Positions 16,737 through 24,815 of a DNA stretch of 64,000 nucleotides are shown piece after piece. Within the stretch, counting starts at the first letter, position 1; each line of letters begins with the position of its first letter. The notes beneath the pieces are model-generated. The model had not been told where the DNA came from, did not search any database, and saw nothing but the letters and a program-made list of their open reading frames with translations. The translations under genes and the position numbers were made by a program. The stretch is from positions 1-64,000 of the forward strand of contig NZ_JBMSDV010000005.1 in the NCBI RefSeq assembly GCF_049445855.1, written 5' to 3'. This stretch comes from JAGOCV01 sp049445855. GTDB taxonomy: Bacteria > Pseudomonadota > Gammaproteobacteria > Burkholderiales > Burkholderiaceae_C.

Positions 16737-17003
16737 GTTTTCAGATTTCACAATGCAGATCAACACAGGGCGCGAGTGAACCCGGCACATCGGGTTACGA
16801 CACAGGAAGAGCGCCCTATCAACCAGCCGGGGAACACGGGGATGCACATATCAACAAGGAGATGAAGTGGGCTTGACAGCACTTGCAAGCAAGAAAGTAG
16901 GGCCTGCGGACACCAGCCACGAACCCCGCATTGCGGGGGTGGCAGCCATTCCCTCCTCTGCGACCAGACCCTCTTCAGCCCGATACCTGTACGGAACGTG
17001 ACC
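16737..17003 (+). other. long untranslated leader
   Basis: About 270 bases lie between the predicted start site and the first gene. Only minimal open frames are seen (an 8-codon frame at 16,753 and two shorter ones near 16,840-16,865), and a small hairpin CCCCGC-ATT-GCGGGG at 16,924-16,938. No known riboswitch is recognised. Confidence 0.35.
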
Positions 17004-18491
17004 ATGCTCCCAACTTCCCCGTTGTTTCCCGCGTTCAGATTGCGCGCTGCCTCGTTGGCCCTGAGCGCCGTCGTCTTGACCGGCTGCATGTCGCTCGCTC
17101 CGGCGCCAGACACCCCGCCATTGCCCGTGCCCGAAGCCTGGCCCGCGCATCTTGGATCAGGCACCGACGGCGCCCACGCGGGAGAGCTTGCCTGGCAGGC
17201 GTACTTCACCGACCCCCTGCTGCAACGCCTCATCGAGACTGCGCTGGAAAACAACCGCGACCTGCGCGTGGCCGCGCTGCGCGTCGAGGAAGCCAGCGCC
17301 ACATTCCGCATTCAGCGCTCGGATCGTTTTCCTGCCATGGGCGTGGGCGCCCAAGGTGGACGCGCGCGGGTCCCTGGCGACCTGAACATGTCGGGCCGAT
17401 CGCTGGTGGGCGGCGAGTACCGGGCCGAGGTGGGTTTGACCACCTGGGAACTGGATCTGTGGGGTCGGATCCGCAACCTGGAAGACGCCGCCCTGCAAGC
17501 TTGGCTGGCTTCCGACGCGGCTCGCCAGGCCGTCCATTTGGCGCTGATCGCCCAGGTGGCAGACGGCTATCTTGGCCTGCGCGAGATCGACGAACGCGTG
17601 GCGATCGCACGGCAAACCGTGACCACCCGCGAGGAGTCCTATCGCATTTTCCGGCGCCGCGTCGAAGTCGGCTCGACCTCGAAGCTGGATCTCACACAGG
17701 TCCAGACCCTGCTGAACCAAGCTCAGGCGCTGCTGACGCAGCTTGAGCAGGCTCGCACCACGCAACTGCACGCCCTGGCACTGCTGGTAGGCGCTGATCC
17801 CGGCCCGCTGCCCGCCAAGGCACCCTTCGATGAAACGACGGTTCTGGCTGAGCTGCGGGCCGGTCTGCCTTCGGAGCTGCTGGTCAGTCGCCCGGACATC
17901 ATTTCCGCCGAACACCAATTGCGTGCCAGCAATGCCCACATCGGCGCGGCCCGCGCGGCGTTTTTGCCGCGCATTGCGCTGACCGGCAGCTTCGGCACGG
18001 CCAGCTCCGACTTGAATGGCTTGTTCGATTCCGGCAGTCGTGCCTGGACCTTCATGCCCACCCTGTCGCTGCCCATCTTCGATGGCGGGCGCCGCCGCGC
18101 CAATCTGGAGCTGAGCGAAGTGCGCCGCGACATCGCCGTCGCCGGATACGAAAAAACCATTCAAACGGCCTTCCGCGAGGTGGCCGATGCGCTGAGCGCA
18201 AAGCACTGGCTGGCTGAGCAGTTGACGATCCAGAGAGCCAACCTGGAAGCGCAAAGCGAACGCGCACGCCTGGCCAAGTTGCGCTACGACAACGGCTCGG
18301 CCGCCTTCTTGGAAGTGCTGGATGCCCAACGCGATCTGCTGGGAGCCCAGCAACAACTGGTACAGGCGCGCCGCGCGCTGCTGTCCAGCCAGGTGGCGCT
18401 GTATGCCGCGCTCGGCGGCGGCACCCTCGCCGCAGCCGGCGAGGCACAGGGTGCGGCCTCGACTCCCGCTTCCACCCCATCAACCCGTTAA
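17004..18491 (+). CDS. outer-membrane efflux channel lipoprotein (NodT/OprM family)
   Basis: TolC-like outer-membrane factor. The signal ends in lipobox VLTGC (Cys near 28), so the trimer is lipid-anchored. Two OEP repeats follow: the first with TTWELDLWGRIRNLEDAA, the second with RPDIISAEHQLRASNAHIGAARAAFLPRI and LPIFDGGRRRANLELS. Length (about 495 aa) is standard. A GTG at 16,998 is in frame two codons earlier and may be used instead. Being first in the operon with an adaptor and ABC pump, it should provide the outer-membrane exit of a tripartite exporter. Confidence 0.9.
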   Translation: MLPTSPLFPAFRLRAASLALSAVVLTGCMSLAPAPDTPPLPVPEAWPAHLGSGTDGAHAGELAWQAYFTDPLLQRLIETALENNRDLRVAALRVEEASATFRIQRSDRFPAMGVGAQGGRARVPGDLNMSGRSLVGGEYRAEVGLTTWELDLWGRIRNLEDAALQAWLASDAARQAVHLALIAQVADGYLGLREIDERVAIARQTVTTREESYRIFRRRVEVGSTSKLDLTQVQTLLNQAQALLTQLEQARTTQLHALALLVGADPGPLPAKAPFDETTVLAELRAGLPSELLVSRPDIISAEHQLRASNAHIGAARAAFLPRIALTGSFGTASSDLNGLFDSGSRAWTFMPTLSLPIFDGGRRRANLELSEVRRDIAVAGYEKTIQTAFREVADALSAKHWLAEQLTIQRANLEAQSERARLAKLRYDNGSAAFLEVLDAQRDLLGAQQQLVQARRALLSSQVALYAALGGGTLAAAGEAQGAASTPASTPSTR

Positions 18492-18505
18492 GGCACGCCG
18501 AACCC

Positions 18506-19585
18506 ATGACTGTCTCCCCCTCTCTCAAGAAAAAACTCCTGGTCGCTTTCGCTGCAGCGGTTGTTGCCGCGCTGGCCTGGTGGAGCTGGACGAGGTTTAC
18601 CGACAGCGGCCCGGGCGAAGGATTCGTCAACGGCAATGGCCGCATCGAAGCCACCGAGATCGACGTGGCCACCAAACTTCCCGGCCGCATCGAAGACATC
18701 CTGGTGCGTGAAGGCGATTTCGTCACAGCCGGCCAGCCACTGGCCAAGATGCGGCTGGAAACGCTGGAAGCGCAGCGCGACGAGGCCCTGGCCATGCGTC
18801 AGCAGGCTGAGCATTCGGTGACCGCGGCGCAGGCACAGGTGGCGCTGCGTGAAGCCGACGTGACTGCCGCCTTGGCTCTGGTTGGTCAGCGCGAGTCCGA
18901 ACTGGACGCCGCGCAACGGCGCCTGACACGCTCCAGCACGCTGTCGAGTGAGGGAGCCGCCTCGATCCAGGAACTGGACGATGACCGGGCGCGCGTACGG
19001 GGCGCCCAAGCGACCCTCGCGGCCAGCAAGGCACAGGCCGCCGCTGCCCGCGCCGCGGTCGAAGCCGCCAGGGCGCAGCTTGTCGGCGCGCAGTCCAGTG
19101 TGTCCGCCGCTACGGCCAGTATCAGCCGCATCGAAGCCGACATCCGCGACAGCGAACTGCGGTCTCCGCGCGACGGACGGGTTCAGGTGCGTGTCGCGCA
19201 ACCCGGTGAGGTGCTTGGAGCGGGCGGACGTGTCTTGAACCTCCTTGATCTGTCGGACGTGTACATCACCTTCTTCCTGCCCGAAACCGTGGCCGGCCGC
19301 GTTGCGCTGGGCTCGGAGGTTCGCATCATTCTGGATGCCGCGCCCGAGTATGTGATTCCAGCCACCGTTTCCTTCGTCGCCAGCGCGGCGCAGTTCACTC
19401 CCAAGACGGTGGAAACCGCCAGCGAGCGGCAGAAACTGATGTTTCGCGTGCGCGCGCAGATTTCGCAGGAGCTGCTGCGTGAACACCTGGACCAGGTCAA
19501 GACCGGGCTGCCCGGCGTGGCCTGGGTCAAGCTCGACGCCAGTGCCGAGTGGCCTCAAAACCTGTCCCTTCGCGTGCCGGAGTAA
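18506..19585 (+). CDS. HlyD-family membrane-fusion protein (YhiI-like)
   Basis: Periplasmic adaptor linking the ABC pump to the outer-membrane channel. One N-terminal membrane anchor (about residues 12-31) precedes the biotinyl-lipoyl half motif (GRIEATEIDVATKLPGRIED), a long alpha-helical hairpin rich in Ala, Gln and Arg (about 80-205), and the closing lipoyl half plus beta-barrel (ELRSPRDGRVQVRVAQPGEV). At 359 aa it resembles the adaptor that precedes RbbA-type ABC genes. It is 14 bases after the channel gene and 3 bases before the ABC gene. Confidence 0.88.
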   Translation: MTVSPSLKKKLLVAFAAAVVAALAWWSWTRFTDSGPGEGFVNGNGRIEATEIDVATKLPGRIEDILVREGDFVTAGQPLAKMRLETLEAQRDEALAMRQQAEHSVTAAQAQVALREADVTAALALVGQRESELDAAQRRLTRSSTLSSEGAASIQELDDDRARVRGAQATLAASKAQAAAARAAVEAARAQLVGAQSSVSAATASISRIEADIRDSELRSPRDGRVQVRVAQPGEVLGAGGRVLNLLDLSDVYITFFLPETVAGRVALGSEVRIILDAAPEYVIPATVSFVASAAQFTPKTVETASERQKLMFRVRAQISQELLREHLDQVKTGLPGVAWVKLDASAEWPQNLSLRVPE

Positions 19586-19588
19586 GGT

Positions 19589-22351
19589 ATGAGCTACAGT
19601 GCGCAGCTCGCGACCGTTGCCAGTGCCCATCAGGTAAGCCTGCGCTACGGCGACGTCATTGCCCTGGATGGCATCGACCTGGACATTCCCGCCGGGCGGA
19701 TGGTCGGCCTGATCGGCCCCGACGGCGTGGGCAAATCCAGTCTGCTCTCATTGCTGGCGGGTGTGCGCATCATCCAGGAGGGCACGGTCGAGGTGCTCGG
19801 TGGCGACATGGCCAGCAAGGCCCATCGCAATAAAGTGTGCCCGCGCATCGCCTACATGCCGCAGGGACTGGGCAAAAACCTGTATCCGACGCTCTCGGTC
19901 GAGGAGAATCTGCAATTCTTCGCGCGGCTGTTCGGCCATGACGCGCCCGAGCGCCGCCAGCGCATCGATGAGCTGACCCAGGCCACGGGCCTGTTCAAAT
20001 TCCTGGCACGCCCGGCAGGCAAGCTCTCCGGGGGCATGAAGCAGAAGCTGGGCTTGTGCTGCGCGCTGATTCACGACCCGGATTTCCTGATTCTCGATGA
20101 ACCGACGACCGGCGTGGATCCGCTGGCGCGCGCACAGTTCTGGGATCTGATCGAACGCATCCGCGCCGACCGCCCCGGCATGAGCGTGATCGTGGCCACC
20201 GCCTACATGGACGAGGCGCAGCGCTTCGACTGGCTCGCCGCCATCGACGACGGCAAGGTTCTCGCCACCGGCACACCGAAGGAATTGCTGGAAAGAACAG
20301 GCAGCCCGAACCTGGAAGAGGCGTTCATCCGCCTGCTCCCAGAAGAGAAAAAGCGCGGGCACAAACCGGTGGTCATTCCTCCCTTGCCGGAAGACGGCGC
20401 CGACGACATCGCCATCGAGGCCAAAGGGCTGACCATGCGCTTTGGCGACTTCGTCGCCGTCGACAGCGTGTCCTTCCGCATCCGGCGCGGTGAAATCTTC
20501 GGCTTCCTCGGCTCCAACGGCTGCGGCAAGTCTACGACGATGAAGATGCTCACCGGGCTACTGCCGGCGAGCGAGGGACGAGCCTGGCTGTTCGGTCATG
20601 AGGTGGACCCGCATGACTTGGACACCCGCCGCCGCGTCGGCTACATGTCGCAGGCATTCTCGCTCTACAGCGAAATCACGGTACGCCAGAACCTGGAGTT
20701 GCACGCCAAGCTGTTCAGCGTGCCCCCGAAGGACATTCCGGGCCGCGTCGAAGAGATGGTGGAGCGCTTCGGCCTGGTGGAAGTCATCGACAGCTTGCCG
20801 GCCAGCCTGCCTCTGGGCATACGCCAGCGCCTGTCGCTGGCAGTCGCCATGGTGCACAAGCCCGAACTGTTGATTCTGGACGAGCCGACCTCCGGGGTCG
20901 ATCCAGTAGCGCGCGATGCATTCTGGCGGCTGCTCATCGAGCTGTCACGTCGCGACCGGGTGACGGTCTTCATTTCCACCCACTTCATGAACGAGGCCGA
21001 ACGCTGCGACCGCATGTCAATGATGCATGCGGGCAAGGTGCTCGACAGCGACGTGCCCGCCAAGCTGGTCGAGAAGCGCGGCGCTAAAACCCTCGAAGAG
21101 GCCTTCATCGGCTACCTCATCGAGGCGGAGGGCGGCACGGTCGCTCCCGCCGGCCCCACCGAGGCCGCCAATACGGCGATTCAGACGCCAGCGACACACA
21201 CTGAGCACATCGGGCACAACGCTGAAGGCTTCAGCCTGCGCCGCATGCTCAGCTATCTGTGGCGCGAAGCACTGGAACTGCAGCGCGATCCGGTGCGCGC
21301 CACCCTGGCGCTGGGCGGTTCGCTGCTCCTGATGTTCGTGATCGGCTTCGGCATCACCATGGACGTCGAAGACCTGAGCTATGCGGTGCTCGATCGCGAC
21401 CAAACCACGCTCAGCCAAAGCTACACGCTGAACCTGGCCGGCTCGCGCTACTTCACAGAGCACCCGCCTATCGTCGATTACGAGGATCTCGACCGGCGCA
21501 TGCGCAGCGGCGAACTGTCATTGGCCATCGAAATCCCCGCTGGCTTTGCCCGCGATGTGTTGCGGGGCCAGAACGTGCAGATCGGTGCGTGGCTCGACGG
21601 CGCCATGCCGCAGCGCGCCGAAACCGTGCAGGGCTACGTTCAGGGCATGCACCAGCACTGGCTGCTGGTACAGGCCAGCGAGCGCGGCGGCGCCAGCGCA
21701 GCAGGCAATGCGAGCGTCGAGACGCGCTTTCGCTACAACCCCGATGTCAAGAGCCTGCCGGCGATGGTGCCCGCCGTGATTCCCCTGTTGCTGCTCATGC
21801 TGCCGGCCATGCTGACCGCGCTGGCGGTGGTGCGCGAGAAAGAGACAGGCTCGATCACCAATCTGTACGTGACGCCGGTGACGCGCATCGAGTTCCTGCT
21901 TGGCAAGCAACTGCCCTATGTCGGCCTGGCCATGATGAACTTCCTGCTGATGAGCCTGCTCGCGGTCACCATCTTCGGTGTGCCGGTCAAGGGCAGCTTC
22001 TTGACCCTGGCGCTGGCCGCGCTGATCTTCTCCTTCGCCGCGACAGGCATGGGGCTGCTCGCCTCGGCCGTCACGCGCAGCCAGATCGCGGCCATGTTCT
22101 TCGCCATGATCGGCACCCTGATTCCGGCCACCCAGTTCGCCGGCCTGATCGATCCAGTGTCCTCGCTCGAAGGCTCCAGCAAGTTCATCGGCGAGATCTA
22201 CCCCGCCACGCACATGATCTCCATCAGCCGTGGCGTTTTCAGCAAAGCGCTCGGCTTGCCCGACCTGACATGGCCGCTGTGGTCGATGCTCCTGTCGGTT
22301 CCGGTGATTCTCGGCGCGGCCGTTTTGCTACTCAAAAAGCAGGAACGCTGA
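19589..22351 (+). CDS. ABC transporter with two ATPase domains fused to a permease (RbbA/YhiH type)
   Basis: A 920-residue pump subunit with two nucleotide-binding domains and one ABC-2 type membrane domain. The first NBD (about 10-240) has Walker A GPDGVGKSS, signature LSGGMKQ and Walker B FLILDEPTTGVDP. The second (about 270-500) has GSNGCGKST, a variant signature LPLGIRQRLSLA and LLILDEPTSGVDP. The permease (about 545-915) has a first helix at LGGSLLLMFVIGFGI, a large external loop, and five further helices. It is followed after one base by a second permease. Substrate unknown; hydrophobic drugs or lipid-like compounds are typical for such systems. Confidence 0.9.
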   Translation: MSYSAQLATVASAHQVSLRYGDVIALDGIDLDIPAGRMVGLIGPDGVGKSSLLSLLAGVRIIQEGTVEVLGGDMASKAHRNKVCPRIAYMPQGLGKNLYPTLSVEENLQFFARLFGHDAPERRQRIDELTQATGLFKFLARPAGKLSGGMKQKLGLCCALIHDPDFLILDEPTTGVDPLARAQFWDLIERIRADRPGMSVIVATAYMDEAQRFDWLAAIDDGKVLATGTPKELLERTGSPNLEEAFIRLLPEEKKRGHKPVVIPPLPEDGADDIAIEAKGLTMRFGDFVAVDSVSFRIRRGEIFGFLGSNGCGKSTTMKMLTGLLPASEGRAWLFGHEVDPHDLDTRRRVGYMSQAFSLYSEITVRQNLELHAKLFSVPPKDIPGRVEEMVERFGLVEVIDSLPASLPLGIRQRLSLAVAMVHKPELLILDEPTSGVDPVARDAFWRLLIELSRRDRVTVFISTHFMNEAERCDRMSMMHAGKVLDSDVPAKLVEKRGAKTLEEAFIGYLIEAEGGTVAPAGPTEAANTAIQTPATHTEHIGHNAEGFSLRRMLSYLWREALELQRDPVRATLALGGSLLLMFVIGFGITMDVEDLSYAVLDRDQTTLSQSYTLNLAGSRYFTEHPPIVDYEDLDRRMRSGELSLAIEIPAGFARDVLRGQNVQIGAWLDGAMPQRAETVQGYVQGMHQHWLLVQASERGGASAAGNASVETRFRYNPDVKSLPAMVPAVIPLLLLMLPAMLTALAVVREKETGSITNLYVTPVTRIEFLLGKQLPYVGLAMMNFLLMSLLAVTIFGVPVKGSFLTLALAALIFSFAATGMGLLASAVTRSQIAAMFFAMIGTLIPATQFAGLIDPVSSLEGSSKFIGEIYPATHMISISRGVFSKALGLPDLTWPLWSMLLSVPVILGAAVLLLKKQER

Positions 22352-22352
22352 G

Positions 22353-23483
22353 ATGCGCAGACGAAACCTGGCCAACATCTACCAGCTCGGTGTCAAGGAG
22401 CTATGGAGTCTTTGGCGCGATCCGATGATGATCGTGCTCATCGTCTACGTGTTCACCGCGTCGGTCTATACCTCGGCCACGTCCATGCCGGAGACGCTGC
22501 ACAACGCGCCCATCGCCATCGTCGATGAAGACAATTCGGCGCTTTCCCAACGGATTGCCTCGGCGTTCTACCCGCCGCAGTTCACGCCACCGGCCATGAT
22601 CGACTATGGAAGCGTGGATCCGGGCATGGATGCCGGGCAGTACACCTTTGCCCTGGTCATTCCGCCCAACTTCCAGCGCGACGTGCTGGCAGGGCGATCA
22701 CCCGCCGCGCAGCTCAATGTCGATGCCACCCGCATGAGCCAGGCCTTCACCGGCAGTGGTTACATCCAGCAGATATTCACCGGTGAAGTCAACGAGTTCG
22801 TCAAACGTTATCGCGGCGCCACCGTGCCACCTGTGGATCTGGCCTTGCGCGCACGCTTCAACCCCGCCCTCGACAAGGCTTGGTTCGGCTCGGTGGTGCA
22901 GATCATCAACCACATCACGCTGCTGTCCATCATCCTGACCGGCGCAGCACTGATCCGCGAGCGCGAGCACGGCACCATCGAACACCTGCTGGTGATGCCC
23001 GTGACTCCCGCCCAGATCATGCTCTCCAAGGTCTGTTCGATGGCCCTGGTCGTGCTGATCGCCTCCTTCCTGTCGCTCACCCTCATGGTGCGCGGCGTCC
23101 TGGGCGTGCCCATCGAGGGCTCCATCGCGCTGTTCTTCGCCGGTGCAGCGCTCAGTCTGTTCGCCACTACGTCGATGGGCATCTTCATCGCCACGCTGGC
23201 GCGCAACATGCCGCAGTTTGGCATGTTGATGATGCTCACCATCATGCCGCTGCAGATGCTGTCGGGTGGCACTACGCCACGCGAAAGCATGCCCGAGATC
23301 GTGCAGAACATCATGCTGGTCGCACCCACCACCCATTTCGTGGAACTGAGCCAGGCCATCCTTTATCGGGGCGCGGGGCTGGAGACGGTGTGGCAGCCCT
23401 TCCTGGCGCTGGCCTTGATCGGCGCGGTGCTGTTTTTCCTGTCGCTGGCACGCTTTCGCAAAACGATCGGCCAGATGGCCTGA
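22353..23483 (+). CDS. ABC-2 type permease (YhhJ-like)
   Basis: Second permease of the same exporter. The 376 residues have an N-terminal helix (MMIVLIVYVFTASVYTS), a periplasmic domain of about 150 residues, and five C-terminal helices (for example LLSIILTGAALIRERE, VVLIASFLSLTLMVRG, SIALFFAGAALSLFATTSMG). The ABC-2 family motif EREHGTIEHLLVMPVTP is present. Its ATG starts one base after the stop of the ABC fusion gene, so the two are made together. With the channel and adaptor it completes a four-gene tripartite efflux system. Confidence 0.9.
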   Translation: MRRRNLANIYQLGVKELWSLWRDPMMIVLIVYVFTASVYTSATSMPETLHNAPIAIVDEDNSALSQRIASAFYPPQFTPPAMIDYGSVDPGMDAGQYTFALVIPPNFQRDVLAGRSPAAQLNVDATRMSQAFTGSGYIQQIFTGEVNEFVKRYRGATVPPVDLALRARFNPALDKAWFGSVVQIINHITLLSIILTGAALIREREHGTIEHLLVMPVTPAQIMLSKVCSMALVVLIASFLSLTLMVRGVLGVPIEGSIALFFAGAALSLFATTSMGIFIATLARNMPQFGMLMMLTIMPLQMLSGGTTPRESMPEIVQNIMLVAPTTHFVELSQAILYRGAGLETVWQPFLALALIGAVLFFLSLARFRKTIGQMA

Positions 23484-23532
23484 TCGTTTGACCGCCCGAT
23501 TGGGCATTTCAACCCAAGCAAGGAGTTTGACC

Positions 23533-23994
23533 ATGAGCAATGAAACCATCCCCCTCAACCTCTTCAAGGCGAACCTGGAACTGCAACTGCGCCTGCAGCG
23601 CCTGATGCAGGAAAACGGCCAGCAATGGCTGGAGAACGCCACGCGCGCGGGCAGCGAAAACATTGCCGAGTCCGGCACTGAGATCGAAAGCCTGCTCAAG
23701 GCCCAGAACTGGCAGGAGTTGGCCACGCTGCCCGCGCAGGCCTTCTGGCGTCAGTTTCAGCACCAGATGGGTGGCGCGCAGGCACTAACGCAAGTCGCAA
23801 TCAAGAATCAGACCACCTTCACCCAAGGCCTGCAGCAAGCCATTCAGGACTGGCAGAAATCGGTCACGCAGGCCGTAGGCCAGGCAGATGCGATATTGCC
23901 GTTCCAGGATATTTTCAAGCAATGGGGAGCGGTGTGGGCCAAGGCACAGGACAAGGACGCACCAGCCAAGACAGGTGGTCGCAATGCCGGCTGA
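23533..23994 (+). CDS. phasin family protein (PHB granule protein)
   Basis: Small amphipathic protein that coats polyhydroxyalkanoate granules. The 153 residues are almost wholly helical and rich in Gln and Ala, with the phasin pattern LFKANLELQLRLQRLMQENG and SVTQAVGQADAILPF. AAGGAG lies 9 bases before ATG 23,533. The end overlaps the next gene (PhaB-like) by 11 bases. It sits directly after the ABC genes with a 49-base gap and no clear terminator, so it may be read from the same promoter. Confidence 0.82.
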   Translation: MSNETIPLNLFKANLELQLRLQRLMQENGQQWLENATRAGSENIAESGTEIESLLKAQNWQELATLPAQAFWRQFQHQMGGAQALTQVAIKNQTTFTQGLQQAIQDWQKSVTQAVGQADAILPFQDIFKQWGAVWAKAQDKDAPAKTGGRNAG

Positions 23995-24730
23995 GCAACG
24001 CACTGCACTGGTCACCGGCGGCAGCGGCGGCCTGGGCGAAGCCATCGCCCGGGCCTTGCACGATGCGGGCCATACCGTGCTCATCGTCCATTCGCCGGGC
24101 AATGCCAGCATTGGCGCGTGGCTGAAAACCCAAGCCGGCGAAGGTTACGACTTCGCCGCCTACGGCGCGGATGTGGCCGACCATGCCTCCTGCCAGGAGC
24201 TGGCCGGCCTCATTCAAGCAGACGGTCACCACATCGACATTCTGGTCAACAACGCGGGCATCACGCGTGATGCTACGTTCCGCAAGCTGAGCTACGCCGA
24301 TTGGGATGCGGTCCTGCGGGTCAATCTCGACTCCGTTTTCAACGTCACCCGGCCATTCATCGACGGCATGCTCGAACGCGGCTGGGGCAGGATCGTCAAC
24401 ATCTCCTCGATCAACGGCTCCAAGGGGCAGTTCGGCCAGACCAACTACTCCGCCGCAAAAGCCGGCATGCATGGCTTCACTAAAGCCCTTGCGCAAGAGG
24501 TGGCGCGCAAGGGTGTGACAGTCAACACCGTCTCGCCGGGGTATCTGGATACGAAGATGGTGACGAGCATGTCGGAGGAAGTGGTCAAGCAAGTGACTGC
24601 CGGTATTCCCGTGGGTCGTCTGGGACGGCCTGAGGAAATCGCCGCACTGGTTGCATTCATCGCCAGTGAGTCTGCGGGGTTCATGACCGGCAGCAACGTG
24701 TCGATGAATGGTGGCCAGCACATGTACTGA
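23984..24730 (+). CDS. phaB: acetoacetyl-CoA reductase-like SDR (PhaB)
   Basis: NADPH-dependent reductase expected to make (R)-3-hydroxybutyryl-CoA for polymer synthesis. The Rossmann motif TGGSGGLGEAIA is at about residues 10-21, the structural NNAG at 87-90, the catalytic Ser in VNISSINGSKGQFGQ and Tyr/Lys in NYSAAKAG. The string GQFGQTNYSAAKAGMHGFTK is characteristic of PhaB/FabG-like acetoacetyl-CoA reductases. ATG 23,984 overlaps the phasin end by 11 bases. The partner PHA synthase is coded 8 kb downstream, and PhaA (thiolase) is not in the window. Confidence 0.85.
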   Translation: MPAEQRTALVTGGSGGLGEAIARALHDAGHTVLIVHSPGNASIGAWLKTQAGEGYDFAAYGADVADHASCQELAGLIQADGHHIDILVNNAGITRDATFRKLSYADWDAVLRVNLDSVFNVTRPFIDGMLERGWGRIVNISSINGSKGQFGQTNYSAAKAGMHGFTKALAQEVARKGVTVNTVSPGYLDTKMVTSMSEEVVKQVTAGIPVGRLGRPEEIAALVAFIASESAGFMTGSNVSMNGGQHMY

Positions 24731-24815
24731 GTGAGGAAGGGCCGGCAAGACGATGTGCCTGCGGCCCCTTTTCATTCAATTTTTCAGTTTCATCATAGAC
24801 GGAGTGCCCATCGCC

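Noticed and set aside
20840..20860. Degenerate ABC signature (LPLGIRQRLSLA) in the second ATPase domain of the ABC fusion
   Set aside because: ABC-2 type and RbbA-like proteins commonly have this variant, and Walker A and B are intact, so it is not a sign of decay.
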